NCBI GenBank assembly: GCA_964492065.1
Contig: CAZBHH010000018.1
Location: 1 to 52,015 of the forward strand
Length of the DNA stretch: 52,015 nucleotides
Direction: 5' to 3'
Source: JADKAC01 sp964492065
GTDB taxonomy: Bacteria > Bacteroidota > Bacteroidia > Chitinophagales > BACL12
Part shown: positions 25,405 through 34,242 of the stretch, piece after piece
How positions within the stretch are numbered: position 1 is the first letter of the stretch
Layout of the letters: the number at the start of each line of letters is the position of its first letter
Made by a program: the position numbers and the translations under genes
Notes under the pieces: generated by a model
Told to the model about the DNA's origin: nothing
Databases searched by the model: none
What the model saw: only the letters and a program-made list of their open reading frames with translations

Positions 25405-25869
25405 TCATTCGGCTTGCTCACCTAACTGACTGTAGTAATCCGCCTTGTCGAAGCTGCCATTGGACTGTTGGATATATCCCTGGGCATTGAGTATCCAGCG
25501 TTCTACTCCGCTGATTTGAACCTTGTTGCCGTTTTTTGAATAGGTGCCGGACAAAGTCCAGTGAAATGCGGTTACCGTATCGCTTGTCACCAGGCTGTCC
25601 ATCGTGACTTTCATGTCGGGGAATGCCAGCATGAATGTTTGAACCAGTGCGGCAATGGAGCGTTGTCCGATGGCCGGCTCGCCGTCATTAATGCACAACC
25701 AGCCGTCTTCGGCGTAAAAGGAGGCGAGGTTTTCGGGGTTTTTACTGCTCCACGCTTCGGCGTATTTATTCCCGAAATTCCGCAGGGAAGTGGCATGCAT
25801 TTTTTCGGAAGTATCGCATGCGACAAATACCAATACCCATGTAAGAATCACACTGACAGGGCGCTTCAT
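25405..25869 (-). CDS. SnoaL/NTF2-like lipoprotein
   Basis: This small protein of 154 residues has a lipoprotein signal peptide (lipobox VFVAC, cysteine at residue 18) followed by a SnoaL-type NTF2 fold. Family features are FGNKYAEAWSSKNPENLASFYAEDG, GQRSIAALVQTFMLAFPDMK and a later HWTLSGTY. SnoaL folds bind small ligands or catalyse simple cyclisations, and many members have no known reaction. Export as a lipoprotein suggests an envelope role. About 240 bases without a gene separate it from dsbD, and it is convergent with it. A roughly 170-base gap follows on the other side before the atpG end. Confidence 0.8.
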   Translation of the reverse strand: MKRPVSVILTWVLVFVACDTSEKMHATSLRNFGNKYAEAWSSKNPENLASFYAEDGWLCINDGEPAIGQRSIAALVQTFMLAFPDMKVTMDSLVTSDTVTAFHWTLSGTYSKNGNKVQISGVERWILNAQGYIQQSNGSFDKADYYSQLGEQAE

Positions 25870-26042
25870 GATATGCGGATTTTGTATGAAGATACTACTT
25901 TTCGCAATCAGAATTCACTTTACCTGCCACCCGGCGGGGCCGTTACCCGAATGGGGATGACTCATGATAACTGAAAATCACGGCAATATCAGACAATTGC
26001 AAAGGTGCAAGGCGGTGCTTCCGGGTGAAAAATTCCCGGCGG

Positions 26043-26927
26043 TTAGTTGCCTTCCAGCGCCGCTGCGCCGCTCACGATTTCGGTGAGTTCGGTAGTGATC
26101 GCCGCCTGTCTCGCACGGTTGTATTGAATCCGCAGATCACGCAACAGTTCATTGGCATTGTCGCTGGCCTTATCCATTGCCGTCATCCGGGCGCCGTGTT
26201 CCGAGGCATTGCTGTCTAAAATGTATCTGAAAAAGGTGGTATTTAAAATTTTGGGCACCAGTTCTTCAATCAGCTTGAATTTATCCGGGTCGAAGATGTA
26301 ATCTACATTGACATTGCCCGCTGTGCCGGATTCCACCTTTTTAATCGGCAGAAATTGTTCCGTTTCTAAAATCTGTGTAGCGGCATTTTTAAACTTATTA
26401 TAGATGACCATCACCTCGTCGTACCTGCCGCCTATAAATCCGGATTTGATATGTTCCGTGGCTGCTGTTACGGTTTCGAAACTCATCTTTTGCAGCAATT
26501 GCACATATTGGGTATTTACACTGTAATGCGACCGCTTCAATTGATCGTAACCCTTTTTGCCGATGCACAGAAGATGGATATTTTGAGGAGGCAGTTTGCT
26601 GTACCGCTCTTCAATCAACCGTTTGGCGGCTTTTACCACATTCGTGTTAAAGGCGCCGCACAGCCCCTTGTCGGAGGTAATTATCACGATTAACGGATGA
26701 TTTACTTCTCTTTCTTTGGCAAATTCGATGGTGATATCGCCCTGTGTTGCAGCGGCGATATTTGATAGCATATCGCCCATTTTAATGGCATAAGGCCGCA
26801 TTTGCAGAATGGCGTCCTGGGCACGGCGCAGCTTTGCCGCACTCACCATTTTCATCGCCTTGGTGATTTGCTGCGTATTGATAACGCTCGATATCCGTAA
26901 TCGTACTTCTTTTAATTTACCCGACAT
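26043..26927 (-). CDS. atpG: ATP synthase gamma subunit
   Basis: Gamma forms the central rotor shaft that couples the c-ring to the alpha3beta3 head. The 294-residue product has the conserved N-terminal helix (KEVRLRISSVINTQQITKAM) and the C-terminal helix (MTAMDKASDNANELLRDLRI), as in all F-type gamma subunits, plus the ITSDKGLCGAFN segment. It is the last gene of the operon, 8 bases after atpA. The usual next genes, atpD and atpC, are absent here, which is the normal split arrangement in Bacteroidota. Confidence 0.97.
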   Translation of the reverse strand: MSGKLKEVRLRISSVINTQQITKAMKMVSAAKLRRAQDAILQMRPYAIKMGDMLSNIAAATQGDITIEFAKEREVNHPLIVIITSDKGLCGAFNTNVVKAAKRLIEERYSKLPPQNIHLLCIGKKGYDQLKRSHYSVNTQYVQLLQKMSFETVTAATEHIKSGFIGGRYDEVMVIYNKFKNAATQILETEQFLPIKKVESGTAGNVNVDYIFDPDKFKLIEELVPKILNTTFFRYILDSNASEHGARMTAMDKASDNANELLRDLRIQYNRARQAAITTELTEIVSGAAALEGN

Positions 26928-26935
26928 AACATTAA

Positions 26936-28519
26936 TTAAACAGCAACATATTTTTTAGCCATATCCGAACCCACTTTTTCGAGGATATGAATGATTTCAT
27001 CCGTCATTTTTCCCGCCTTTAATTCATTCAGGACATCCTGATGCTGCGTTTCCATTTTGGCGATAAAGGTGGTTTCGAATTCGTGAATTTTCTCTACCGG
27101 CACATCGCTGAGCAAGCCGCGGGTTCCCAGGTAGATTATCGCAATTTGTTTCTCTACGGCCATCGGGGAATACTGTTTTTGCTTCAGAATTTCCACATTG
27201 CGCTTACCCTTGTTCAATACGGCCATGGTAGCGGCGTCGAGGTCTGAGCCGAACTTGGCGAAGGCTTCCAGCTCCCGGTATTGCGCCTGGTCGAGTTTCA
27301 GCGTACCGGCGACTTTTTTCATCGATTTAATCTGTGCGTTACCACCAACCCGTGAAACGGAGATACCCACGTTAATGGCAGGGCGTACCCCGGAGTTGAA
27401 TAGTGTGGACTCGAGGAATATCTGTCCGTCGGTAATCGAAATCACGTTGGTGGGAATGTATGCCGATACGTCGCCCGCCTGGGTTTCGATAATGGGCAAT
27501 GCCGTCAATGAGCCGCCGCCTTTCACTTTGCCTTTTAGCGCTTCGGGCAGGTCATTCATCTGAGCGGCGATATCATCGTTTTCAATAATTTTTGCAGCAC
27601 GTTCCAGCAGGCGGCTGTGCAGGTAGAACACATCGCCGGGATATGCTTCCCGACCGGGCGGGCGGCGCAATAACAGCGACACTTCGCGGTAGGAAACGGC
27701 CTGTTTGGAGAGGTCGTCGTAGATGATCAGCGCAGACCTTCCCGTATCGCGGAAATACTCGCCGATGGCAGCGCCGGCAAACGGCGCATAGAATTGCAGC
27801 GGAGCGGGGTCGGAGGCGGAAGCGGCAACGATAACCGTATAACCCATAGCGCCGTTATCCTGCAGCGTCTTGGCCACTTGTGCAACGGTAGAGTTCTTCT
27901 GGCCGCAGGCGACATAAATACAATACACCGGGTTGCCGGCTTCAAAAAATTCCCTTTGATTGATGATGGTATCCACGGCAATGGCAGTCTTTCCCGTTTG
28001 CCGGTCGCCGATAATCAATTCACGCTGACCGCGGCCGATGGGAATCATGGCATCGATAGCCTTGATGCCGGTTTGCAAGGGCTCTTTTACCGGCTGGCGG
28101 AAAATTACCCCGGGGGCTTTGCGCTCCAGCGGCATTTCATACATTTCGCCGGTGAGCGGCCCTTTGCCGTCGATGGGTTCTCCCAGTGTATTCACCACAC
28201 GGCCCACCATGCTTTCTCCCACTTTTATCGAGGCAATCTTGCCGGTGCGCCGCACGGTATCCCCCTCTTTGATTTGGTCGGATGCTCCCATCAATACTGC
28301 GCCCACATTGTCTTCTTCGAGGTTGAGTACGATTGCACGCACACCGTTTTCAAATAAGACGAGCTCACCGCTCTTTGCGTTATTCAATCCGTAAATACGG
28401 GCAATACCATCACCCACTTGCAATACGGTTCCGACTTCTTCCAGGTCGGAAGCAGTTTTAAAATTGGACAATTGTTGTCTGAGAATTGCTGAAATCTCAT
28501 CGGGTTTTACATCAACCAT
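26936..28519 (-). CDS. atpA: ATP synthase alpha subunit
   Basis: Alpha is the nucleotide-binding, non-catalytic subunit of the F1 head. The 527-residue protein has the three expected parts: an N-terminal beta barrel (EVGTVLQVGDGIARIYGL), a nucleotide domain with the P-loop GDRQTGKT at about residues 171-178 and IIYDDLSKQAVSYRE, and a C-terminal helical domain. The alpha signature PAINVGISVSRVGG is present. It lies 18 bases after atpH and 8 bases before atpG. Nothing unusual was seen. Confidence 0.98.
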   Translation of the reverse strand: MVDVKPDEISAILRQQLSNFKTASDLEEVGTVLQVGDGIARIYGLNNAKSGELVLFENGVRAIVLNLEEDNVGAVLMGASDQIKEGDTVRRTGKIASIKVGESMVGRVVNTLGEPIDGKGPLTGEMYEMPLERKAPGVIFRQPVKEPLQTGIKAIDAMIPIGRGQRELIIGDRQTGKTAIAVDTIINQREFFEAGNPVYCIYVACGQKNSTVAQVAKTLQDNGAMGYTVIVAASASDPAPLQFYAPFAGAAIGEYFRDTGRSALIIYDDLSKQAVSYREVSLLLRRPPGREAYPGDVFYLHSRLLERAAKIIENDDIAAQMNDLPEALKGKVKGGGSLTALPIIETQAGDVSAYIPTNVISITDGQIFLESTLFNSGVRPAINVGISVSRVGGNAQIKSMKKVAGTLKLDQAQYRELEAFAKFGSDLDAATMAVLNKGKRNVEILKQKQYSPMAVEKQIAIIYLGTRGLLSDVPVEKIHEFETTFIAKMETQHQDVLNELKAGKMTDEIIHILEKVGSDMAKKYVAV

Positions 28520-28537
28520 AATCAGTTAGTATTAAGT

Positions 28538-29098
28538 TTAAAATTTACGTATATAATCGTTGTTGTCGAATTCATCTTTTAAAATCGCCAGTCCGCGGCT
28601 GATACTGGTGTCGATCAGCTTATTGTCGAAACGCAAAATATATCCACCTATCAGCGACGCATCAATCTTTTCCGTTAATTCGATATGTACGAGGCCGGCC
28701 TGTTTTTTTAACCGCTCGCTTATTTCATTGCGCAACTCTTTCGATATGGGTTGCGCAGTCGTGATTGTAACGGGTGTTATTTGTTTTTTCTGGTTGTACT
28801 GATCGATAAATGCATCGATGATCTCCGGCAGGTACGACTCTCTTTTCTTGCGCACCATAATGGAGAGCCAGTTTTCGGTAACGGCGTGTATCTTATTGCG
28901 GAAAATAGTATCTATTACCTTATACTTATCGTCGGCATTTACAATCGGGCTCTTGAGCATCAGGTAAAATTCCCTGCTTTCATCGGTAGCTGCATTCAGC
29001 TTGCGGATGTCTGCATACACTTCTTCCAATATTCCCTCTGCTGTTGCGAGGTCTAACAGCGATTTTGCATAACGGGTGGCGATACGGGTTACTGACAT
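28538..29098 (-). CDS. atpH: ATP synthase delta subunit
   Basis: Delta sits on top of F1 and ties it to the peripheral stalk formed by the b subunits. The 186-residue length and pattern fit: N-terminal RYAKSLLDLATAEG, a central NWLSIMVRKKRESYLPEII and the C-terminal IDASLIGGYILRFDNKLID motif. It starts 4 bases after atpF and is therefore probably translated in a coupled manner. Confidence 0.95.
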   Translation of the reverse strand: MSVTRIATRYAKSLLDLATAEGILEEVYADIRKLNAATDESREFYLMLKSPIVNADDKYKVIDTIFRNKIHAVTENWLSIMVRKKRESYLPEIIDAFIDQYNQKKQITPVTITTAQPISKELRNEISERLKKQAGLVHIELTEKIDASLIGGYILRFDNKLIDTSISRGLAILKDEFDNNDYIRKF

Positions 29099-29102
29099 AC
29101 AC

Positions 29103-29618
29103 TTATTTTATTTTTATTTCCTCAACCATCCGGCGCACAAATTCCTCCTGGTCTTTGGCGTCTTTCAGTTCGCGGCGCAATACTTTCTCGCTGACTTCCA
29201 GCACTGCCTGGCCCACTTTATTTTTTATTTCTATCAACGCCGCCATTTTTTGATTGTCGATTTGCTGTTGAGCTTCTGAAACAATGCGATTGTACTCGCT
29301 GTTGGCTCTCTCCCTGGCTTCGTTGATAATTTGCTCTTTCGATTCTTTTGCCTCGCGGAGCATTTTGGAGCGCTCTTCTCTCGCCTCGTTCAAAATGCGC
29401 TCATTATCCACTTTCAGGCTGGCCATTTCTTCCCGTGCCTTCTCGGCGCTGCGCAGCGAATCGGCGATATTGTTTTCACGCTCACGCAAAGCCGCTCCGA
29501 TGGGCTTAAATGCGAATTTCAGGAGAAGGAAAAATACGATCAGGAAAACTAAAACCGTCCAGATAAATAATCCGGGATCCGGTTTCACTAAATCAAGAGC
29601 ATCAATCAGAAGATACAT
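29103..29618 (-). CDS. atpF: ATP synthase b subunit
   Basis: The b subunit is the peripheral stalk. The 171-residue protein has one N-terminal membrane helix (LFIWTVLVFLIVFFLLLKF) and then a long charged helix suited to coiled-coil pairing (RERENNIADSLRSAEKAREE and on). It follows atpE after a 75-base gap that contains a terminator-like hairpin, so its level may be set below that of the c subunit. It precedes atpH by 4 bases. Confidence 0.96.
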   Translation of the reverse strand: MYLLIDALDLVKPDPGLFIWTVLVFLIVFFLLLKFAFKPIGAALRERENNIADSLRSAEKAREEMASLKVDNERILNEAREERSKMLREAKESKEQIINEARERANSEYNRIVSEAQQQIDNQKMAALIEIKNKVGQAVLEVSEKVLRRELKDAKDQEEFVRRMVEEIKIK

Positions 29619-29646
29619 ATATTTTATCGGGTTATTGTTTTAAAAA

Positions 29647-29678
29647 TTCCCCGGTAGGGCCAACCGCCTTCCCGGGGA
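29647..29678 (-). terminator. Terminator-like hairpin between atpE and atpF
   Basis: On the minus strand TCCCCGG (29678-29672) pairs with CCGGGGA (29654-29648) as a 7-bp GC-rich stem over a 17-base loop that can itself pair partly. The stem is followed by TTTTT within a few bases (A-run 29642-29646 on plus). It lies in the 75-base atpE-atpF gap, after the atpE stop. It may cause partial termination or protect the 3' end of an atpB-atpE transcript. Confidence 0.6.
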
Positions 29679-29693
29679 TGTACTTTGTGTGGA

Positions 29694-29930
29694 TTAGCCC
29701 TGCAACAGCGCTACCACCACTGCAAATAAAGCAACACCTTCCACAAGCGCCGCAGCGATAATCATGTTGGCACGAATATCACCGGTTGCTTCGGGTTGAC
29801 GGGCAATCGCCTCTACGGCGCTACCGCCGATACGACCAACGCCGATACCTGCGCCGATGGCGGCGATACCTGCACCGATGGCGGCGATCCCGTTGATGGA
29901 TGCTTCCTGCATAATTGTCATTAATTCCAT
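29694..29930 (-). CDS. atpE: ATP synthase c subunit
   Basis: The c subunit forms the rotating proton ring. The 78-residue protein is two membrane helices joined by the polar loop RQPEA. The first helix has the glycine-rich packing motif (GAGIAAIGAGIGVGRIGG). The second carries the ion-binding glutamate at residue 64 in ALVEGVALF. The residue after it is Gly rather than Ser/Thr, which points to proton rather than sodium coupling. A 21-base tandem near-repeat within the gene simply encodes the repeated AAIGAGI. It is 35 bases after atpB. Confidence 0.97.
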   Translation of the reverse strand: MELMTIMQEASINGIAAIGAGIAAIGAGIGVGRIGGSAVEAIARQPEATGDIRANMIIAAALVEGVALFAVVVALLQG

Positions 29931-29965
29931 TGTAACTGGTTTTTTATTGTTAAAAATAGTATCCG

Positions 29966-31120
29966 TTAAATAATGGGGCCGGGTTCATGCGGCTCCACGT
30001 GATGTGAATGCGACTCCAGCGCCAGGGCGATGAATAAGGCGCTGAGCATCGTAAAAATAAATGCCTGTAGAAAACCGACGAGCAATTCCAGGAAACTCAT
30101 AAAGATGGCAAACGGCACTGCGATAGCCGCCCCCATGAGTCCGCCGCCCATGCTTTCACCCGCATTTCCAAAGATGAATATCAATCCCACCAGGCTCAAT
30201 ACGATAATATGCCCTGCCGTAATATTGGCGAACAATCGTATCATCAGTGCAAAGGGCTTAATGAATATACCCAATATTTCGATCGGCACCAGGATAACTT
30301 TCACCCCAAACGGCACTCCCGGAGGCCAGAAAATATGCATCCAATAATCTTTTGTACCGTTGATGTTGGTAATAAAAAATGTCATCAGCGACAGTGCCAG
30401 CGTAACGGTGATATTGCCTGTCAGGTTGGGATTGGAAAGAAAGGGCACCAGCCCGAGGATATTTGCTATCCAGATGAAGAAGAACAGCGTGAGCATGTAG
30501 GGTAAAAACCGCTCGGTTTCGTCGCCTAAATTCGGTCTGACCACATCGTCTCTCACAAACAGGATGAGCGGCTCCATCAGGCTTTGCAGGCCGGAAGGCG
30601 CTTTCCCCGCATTGCGCTTATAGGCTTTAGCTACGGAAACAAAAATCAGCAGCATCAATGCCGAGGTGAGCAACAGCGTGCCCACATTCTTGGTAATTGA
30701 AAAATCGTAAAACTTGGATCCGTCGGCGGTGGCCACCCGGTCGTGCAGCATTACATATCCCTTGTAATCCTGTACGGGATGTGATGTTTCAGTATGGTCT
30801 GCGCTTTCGGCATGTGTGGTCCCTGTAGCTTCTTCACTTTCCGCATGTGCTGTGCTATGCCCGGCATCCGCTGCCGGTTGGGCATGGGATTCCGGTAATT
30901 TGGATGACATAAACACACTCAAACCCCGCTCGGGATGATAGACGATAACGGGCAATGGTATCGTGAAATTTCCCACGATATGCCAGTGATTTGCATCGGC
31001 GATATGGTGCAATGCAAATTCCTTGGCATCATATCCTTCCGCAGCTTTGGCCGTATGATTTCCACCAATAAAAAACAGGAATAATGCCCCTGTTAATGCG
31101 ATTTTTGCAACTTTGTTCAT
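29966..31120 (-). CDS. atpB: ATP synthase a subunit with exported N-terminal extension
   Basis: The a subunit forms the proton half-channels beside the c-ring. The C-terminal 240 residues are the normal membrane domain, with the essential arginine at about residue 295 in ALMIRLFANITAGH. Before it lie about 130 extra residues: a signal peptide-like segment (MNKVAKIALTGALFLFFIGG) and then a hydrophilic stretch rich in His, Thr, Glu and Ala (SHAQPAADAGHSTAHAESEE). Long extensions of this kind are known in Bacteroidota. I chose ATG at 31120 because the only upstream candidate (TTG at 31144) lies inside a perfect -7 promoter box. No atpI-like gene precedes it. Confidence 0.95.
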   Translation of the reverse strand: MNKVAKIALTGALFLFFIGGNHTAKAAEGYDAKEFALHHIADANHWHIVGNFTIPLPVIVYHPERGLSVFMSSKLPESHAQPAADAGHSTAHAESEEATGTTHAESADHTETSHPVQDYKGYVMLHDRVATADGSKFYDFSITKNVGTLLLTSALMLLIFVSVAKAYKRNAGKAPSGLQSLMEPLILFVRDDVVRPNLGDETERFLPYMLTLFFFIWIANILGLVPFLSNPNLTGNITVTLALSLMTFFITNINGTKDYWMHIFWPPGVPFGVKVILVPIEILGIFIKPFALMIRLFANITAGHIIVLSLVGLIFIFGNAGESMGGGLMGAAIAVPFAIFMSFLELLVGFLQAFIFTMLSALFIALALESHSHHVEPHEPGPII

Positions 31121-31141
31121 ATTGGGCTTTAAAAACCGCTG

Positions 31142-31149
31142 CAAAGGTA
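31142..31149 (-). promoter_or_regulatory. -7 promoter element of the ATP synthase operon
   Basis: On the minus strand TACCTTTG runs from 31149 to 31142, an exact TAnnTTTG match 21 bases before the atpB ATG. It fixes the start codon, since an earlier start would lie within the promoter. No clear -33 TTG is seen at the usual distance. Confidence 0.6.
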
Positions 31150-31207
31150 GATGTTTAAGCCTAAAAAAGGAAGGTATTTTCAGGATTATTCTTTAATGAT
31201 TTCAGCG

Positions 31208-31969
31208 ATGCAAAAAAATAAAATCATTTTTATCGGCAGTTTGTGCGGCCTCCCACTCCTGTTGAGCGCCGGATGCGGCATCGACAAAAACCGGGAAGTG
31301 CAGACGCCCGAAATGGAAACCGCCCAACCGGCAGTAACTACCAACTCCGGCTCCGCCAGCCCGAATCTCGAACGCACACTGCGGGAGGCGGGACTTGTAA
31401 ATATTCAGGAAGTCAACCCCGCAATACTTGTCGATCTGCGGTATTCTACAACCGACAATTTTATGGGCAGGGATATGTACGGCGATCTGGATGCGGCTTA
31501 TATGCCCGCCGAAGTAGCGGAGAAACTGGTGAATGCCGAAAAGTTATTGCAACAGCGGGACTCATCGCTGACCTTGCTGGTATTCGATGCAGTACGGCCA
31601 TTGCACATCCAGCAATTTATGTGGGACAGCCTGGATATCCCGCTGAGTGAAAAGCGGAATTTCCTCAGCGACCCTTCCATTCATTCGCTGCACAATTACG
31701 GCGCCGCCATCGACCTGACAATTGCCACCTTAGAAGGTAAGCCGCTCGATATGGGTACTGCCTATGATTTTATCGGCCATCCGGCATATCCGACCCTCGA
31801 AGCGCAAATGTTGCAGGAAGGGAAACTCACTGCCCAACAGGTGGAAAACAGAAAGCTGCTGCGATACGTGATGTTCTCATCCGGTTTTACCGGCATCGAT
31901 ACCGAATGGTGGCATTTTAATGCCTGCACCAGGGAGGAAGCGGCGCAACGCTACCGGTTAATCGAATAA
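31208..31969 (+). CDS. D-alanyl-D-alanine dipeptidase lipoprotein (VanX/DdpX family, M15D)
   Basis: VanX-type enzymes are zinc peptidases that split D-Ala-D-Ala. In Gram-negative bacteria without vancomycin genes they are thought to recycle wall dipeptide. The 253-residue protein has a lipobox LLSAGC (cysteine at residue 23). The zinc motif SLHNYGAAID supplies His162 and Asp169, and EWWHF supplies the catalytic Glu at about 233 and the zinc His at 236. The frame is open up to 31151, but the ATG at 31208 gives a normal lipoprotein signal and leaves room for the divergent atp promoter. No vanA/vanH relatives are near, so resistance is not implied. Confidence 0.88.
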   Translation: MQKNKIIFIGSLCGLPLLLSAGCGIDKNREVQTPEMETAQPAVTTNSGSASPNLERTLREAGLVNIQEVNPAILVDLRYSTTDNFMGRDMYGDLDAAYMPAEVAEKLVNAEKLLQQRDSSLTLLVFDAVRPLHIQQFMWDSLDIPLSEKRNFLSDPSIHSLHNYGAAIDLTIATLEGKPLDMGTAYDFIGHPAYPTLEAQMLQEGKLTAQQVENRKLLRYVMFSSGFTGIDTEWWHFNACTREEAAQRYRLIE

Positions 31970-31973
31970 TCCA

Positions 31974-33353
31974 TTATAATTTAAACCGCAGGAACCCGCA
32001 AGTGAGCGACACGTAGGGCGAATTCTGCCCAAACCAGGTAGTGGCATCTCTCGATGCGACTCCAAATTCCCAGATATCGAAATCTAATCCCACACCAAAG
32101 GGAATGGCTGTTTTATATCCACCACCCATCGTCACTCCGGACGAGATTTTTAATACATTCAATATCCGCAGCTCGGCGCCCAGTCCGAGAAAGGGTTCCG
32201 GGTAACTGTTGGCCACCTGTACCAAGGGCATAACGAGGTCGGCGCCCAAGTCCAGGAATTCCAAAATGCGGTATCCGAGCCCGAGTCGCAGCGATGTCGG
32301 CATCGAAGCGCTCAGTTTTTGAGCGCCGTTAAATTCTATCAGTGACTCATCTTCAATAATATCTGTCATCATGTCTGTCGGATTGGTAGTGGTTAACCCC
32401 GAGAATCGCACGGTGTCCAGTAAAAAGTCGTCGAATGCAATCAGGTTGGCGTTGTACTTTATCGTTCCGATATCTACCACTGAAACTCCGATGTCGAACC
32501 TTTCATTGAGTGTAACATTTACGCCGAGGTCCACGCCGATACCTTTGCCGACGGGTTTGAAATTGTTGTATATATCCGAGGGAGTTTGTACTGCAGTCAG
32601 ATCAAACGGGTTATCGGTAATGGCTGTATATCCTTCGACGGAGTTTTCGGTTGCGTTGAGGTCGTAATACGCATAACTCAACACGTACTTGGCGCCAACG
32701 CCCAATCGCAGGGTGATAAAATCATCTGCATATGCCTGAATGCCCCAGCCGGCATTAAATGCCACATTTGCCGAGCCTTTAATACGGGTGCCTTCGGCAA
32801 TTTGATAAAAGGAAAGCGGGTCATAGGCTACGCCGAAAGTATCTTCCGGCGTTGAGATTATCGTATCGAAGTAATCGGCGAAGTTGTAGCCTTCAAAAAT
32901 GAGGGATGATGCGGTTTCACCTAAAATGGAGTAATACGAGGCATGAGCATCTACAGAAAAGGCCAGCGCACCCGCTTTGCCGATTTCGAAACCGATGCCG
33001 AATGCACGCATATCGTAATTCAACGACATCCCCGCATCGGCGAATGACTTGCCCAACTCGATAGCCTCATCGCGGGTAATCGGATTATTGCGACCTAAGA
33101 GCATGGTGCGCACATCCGTTTTCCTGAGCGCATCCGAATAGAAGGCTATTCCCAATTCGCCAAAACCAAAAGTCAGCGAGGTGTTTTCGCCGAAATGAGC
33201 GATGTTGGCCGGGTTGATACCCAGTGCCTGATAATCGGATGCAAAGGTGGTGGCCGTGCCTCCACGTCCCGTATTATTAAATGCAGTGCCTTCGCTTTGT
33301 GAATAGGCTATGCCGCATACCAGGCAGAAAAAAAGAATGATTATGTAGCGCAT
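31974..33353 (-). CDS. DUF5723-like outer-membrane beta-barrel protein
   Basis: The 459-residue protein starts with a signal peptide (MRYIIILFFCLVCGIAYSQ) followed by GTAFNNTGRGG and ALGINPANIAHF, the opening of the DUF5723/PorV-like barrel families of Bacteroidota. The rest alternates aromatic-rich strands with loops and ends CGFLRFKL with a terminal-strand pattern. The role is unknown. Related families include T9SS accessory proteins, but this one cannot be assigned. An in-frame extension to 33509 lacks coding character, and the ATG at 33353 is preferred. It follows the response regulator by about 155 bases on the same strand, and its stop is 4 bases from that of the convergent dipeptidase gene. 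Confidence 0.75.
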   Translation of the reverse strand: MRYIIILFFCLVCGIAYSQSEGTAFNNTGRGGTATTFASDYQALGINPANIAHFGENTSLTFGFGELGIAFYSDALRKTDVRTMLLGRNNPITRDEAIELGKSFADAGMSLNYDMRAFGIGFEIGKAGALAFSVDAHASYYSILGETASSLIFEGYNFADYFDTIISTPEDTFGVAYDPLSFYQIAEGTRIKGSANVAFNAGWGIQAYADDFITLRLGVGAKYVLSYAYYDLNATENSVEGYTAITDNPFDLTAVQTPSDIYNNFKPVGKGIGVDLGVNVTLNERFDIGVSVVDIGTIKYNANLIAFDDFLLDTVRFSGLTTTNPTDMMTDIIEDESLIEFNGAQKLSASMPTSLRLGLGYRILEFLDLGADLVMPLVQVANSYPEPFLGLGAELRILNVLKISSGVTMGGGYKTAIPFGVGLDFDIWEFGVASRDATTWFGQNSPYVSLTCGFLRFKL

Positions 33354-33508
33354 TGCAGTGAATTGTATTAATGCAAAATTGACGGTATAACGCCATATTG
33401 TTTTATTAATTATCAACACAATAAGGCGATCTCCCCTTGCGCAACTGTTTATGTATCCCACCGAGTTTCTTCCGGCCTGCATGAGGGATACAAGCCGGGG
33501 CGGCGCCA

Positions 33509-34219
33509 CTAATTGTTCACCGCCTCTTCTTCCATGTTCAATCGGAAACCGTTGCCGTGAATATTTACGATTTCGAGCGTGGGATCATCTTTTAAGTACT
33601 TGCGCAACTTCGTTACGAATACATCCATGCTGCGTGCCGTAAAATAATCATCTCTTCCCCAGATTTGTTTAAGCGCTTCTTCGCGGTACAAAATATCGTT
33701 CACCCGCATACAGAGCATGCGCATTAATTCGGATTCCTTCGGCGACAATTTCTCCTGTTTGCCGTCGTGGGTCAGTATGCGTGTCTTATAGTTAAAGTGG
33801 TATTTACCTACCTGGAATTCTTTTTGCTGATTGTTTTGTTTCAGCCTGCCACGCTTTAAGACCGCATTGATGCGATACAATAGTTCTTCGCTGTTAAACG
33901 GCTTGGTGATATAATCGTCAGCCCCCAGTTTAAATCCTTCGATAATATCTTGTTGCAGTGTTTTTGCCGTTAAAAAAATTACGGGAATTTCGGGGTTCAT
34001 ACGCCGCAATTCCATAGCTGTTGTGAAGCCGTCTTTCTTCGGCATCATCACATCCAGGATACAGAGGTTGAAATCCTCTTTTTTAAATATATCCACGCCT
34101 TTTTCTCCATCGGTGGCCAGAGTCACATTAAACTCATTCATGGTGAGGTAGTCTTTTAGCACGGCGCCGAAATTCGGATCGTCTTCCACTAAAAGAATTC
34201 TTGTCTTTTGATCTTCCAT
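33509..34219 (-). CDS. OmpR/RprY-family response regulator
   Basis: The 236-residue DNA-binding regulator pairs with the histidine kinase encoded 23 bases upstream. The receiver domain (1-125) has the acidic pair in LLVEDD, the phosphoacceptor Asp56 in CILDVMMP, and the conserved T/K in FLTAK and ITKPF. The C-terminal winged helix (about 138-232) has LSPKESELMRML and RSMDVFVTKLRKYL, typical of the OmpR/PhoB class. Its closest relatives appear to be RprY-like regulators of Bacteroidota. A plausible target is the promoter of the divergent PDZ gene, but no direct-repeat site was verified. Confidence 0.93.
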   Translation of the reverse strand: MEDQKTRILLVEDDPNFGAVLKDYLTMNEFNVTLATDGEKGVDIFKKEDFNLCILDVMMPKKDGFTTAMELRRMNPEIPVIFLTAKTLQQDIIEGFKLGADDYITKPFNSEELLYRINAVLKRGRLKQNNQQKEFQVGKYHFNYKTRILTHDGKQEKLSPKESELMRMLCMRVNDILYREEALKQIWGRDDYFTARSMDVFVTKLRKYLKDDPTLEIVNIHGNGFRLNMEEEAVNN

Positions 34220-34242
34220 TTTTACTAGTTTGGTTTTTTAGG

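Noticed and set aside
29821..29890. 21-base tandem near-repeat
   Set aside because: It encodes the normal repeated glycine-rich helix of the ATP synthase c subunit and is explained by protein structure.
31208..31969. VanX-type gene as evidence of vancomycin resistance
   Set aside because: No vanH, vanA/B or regulatory genes accompany it; dipeptidases of this family occur widely without resistance.
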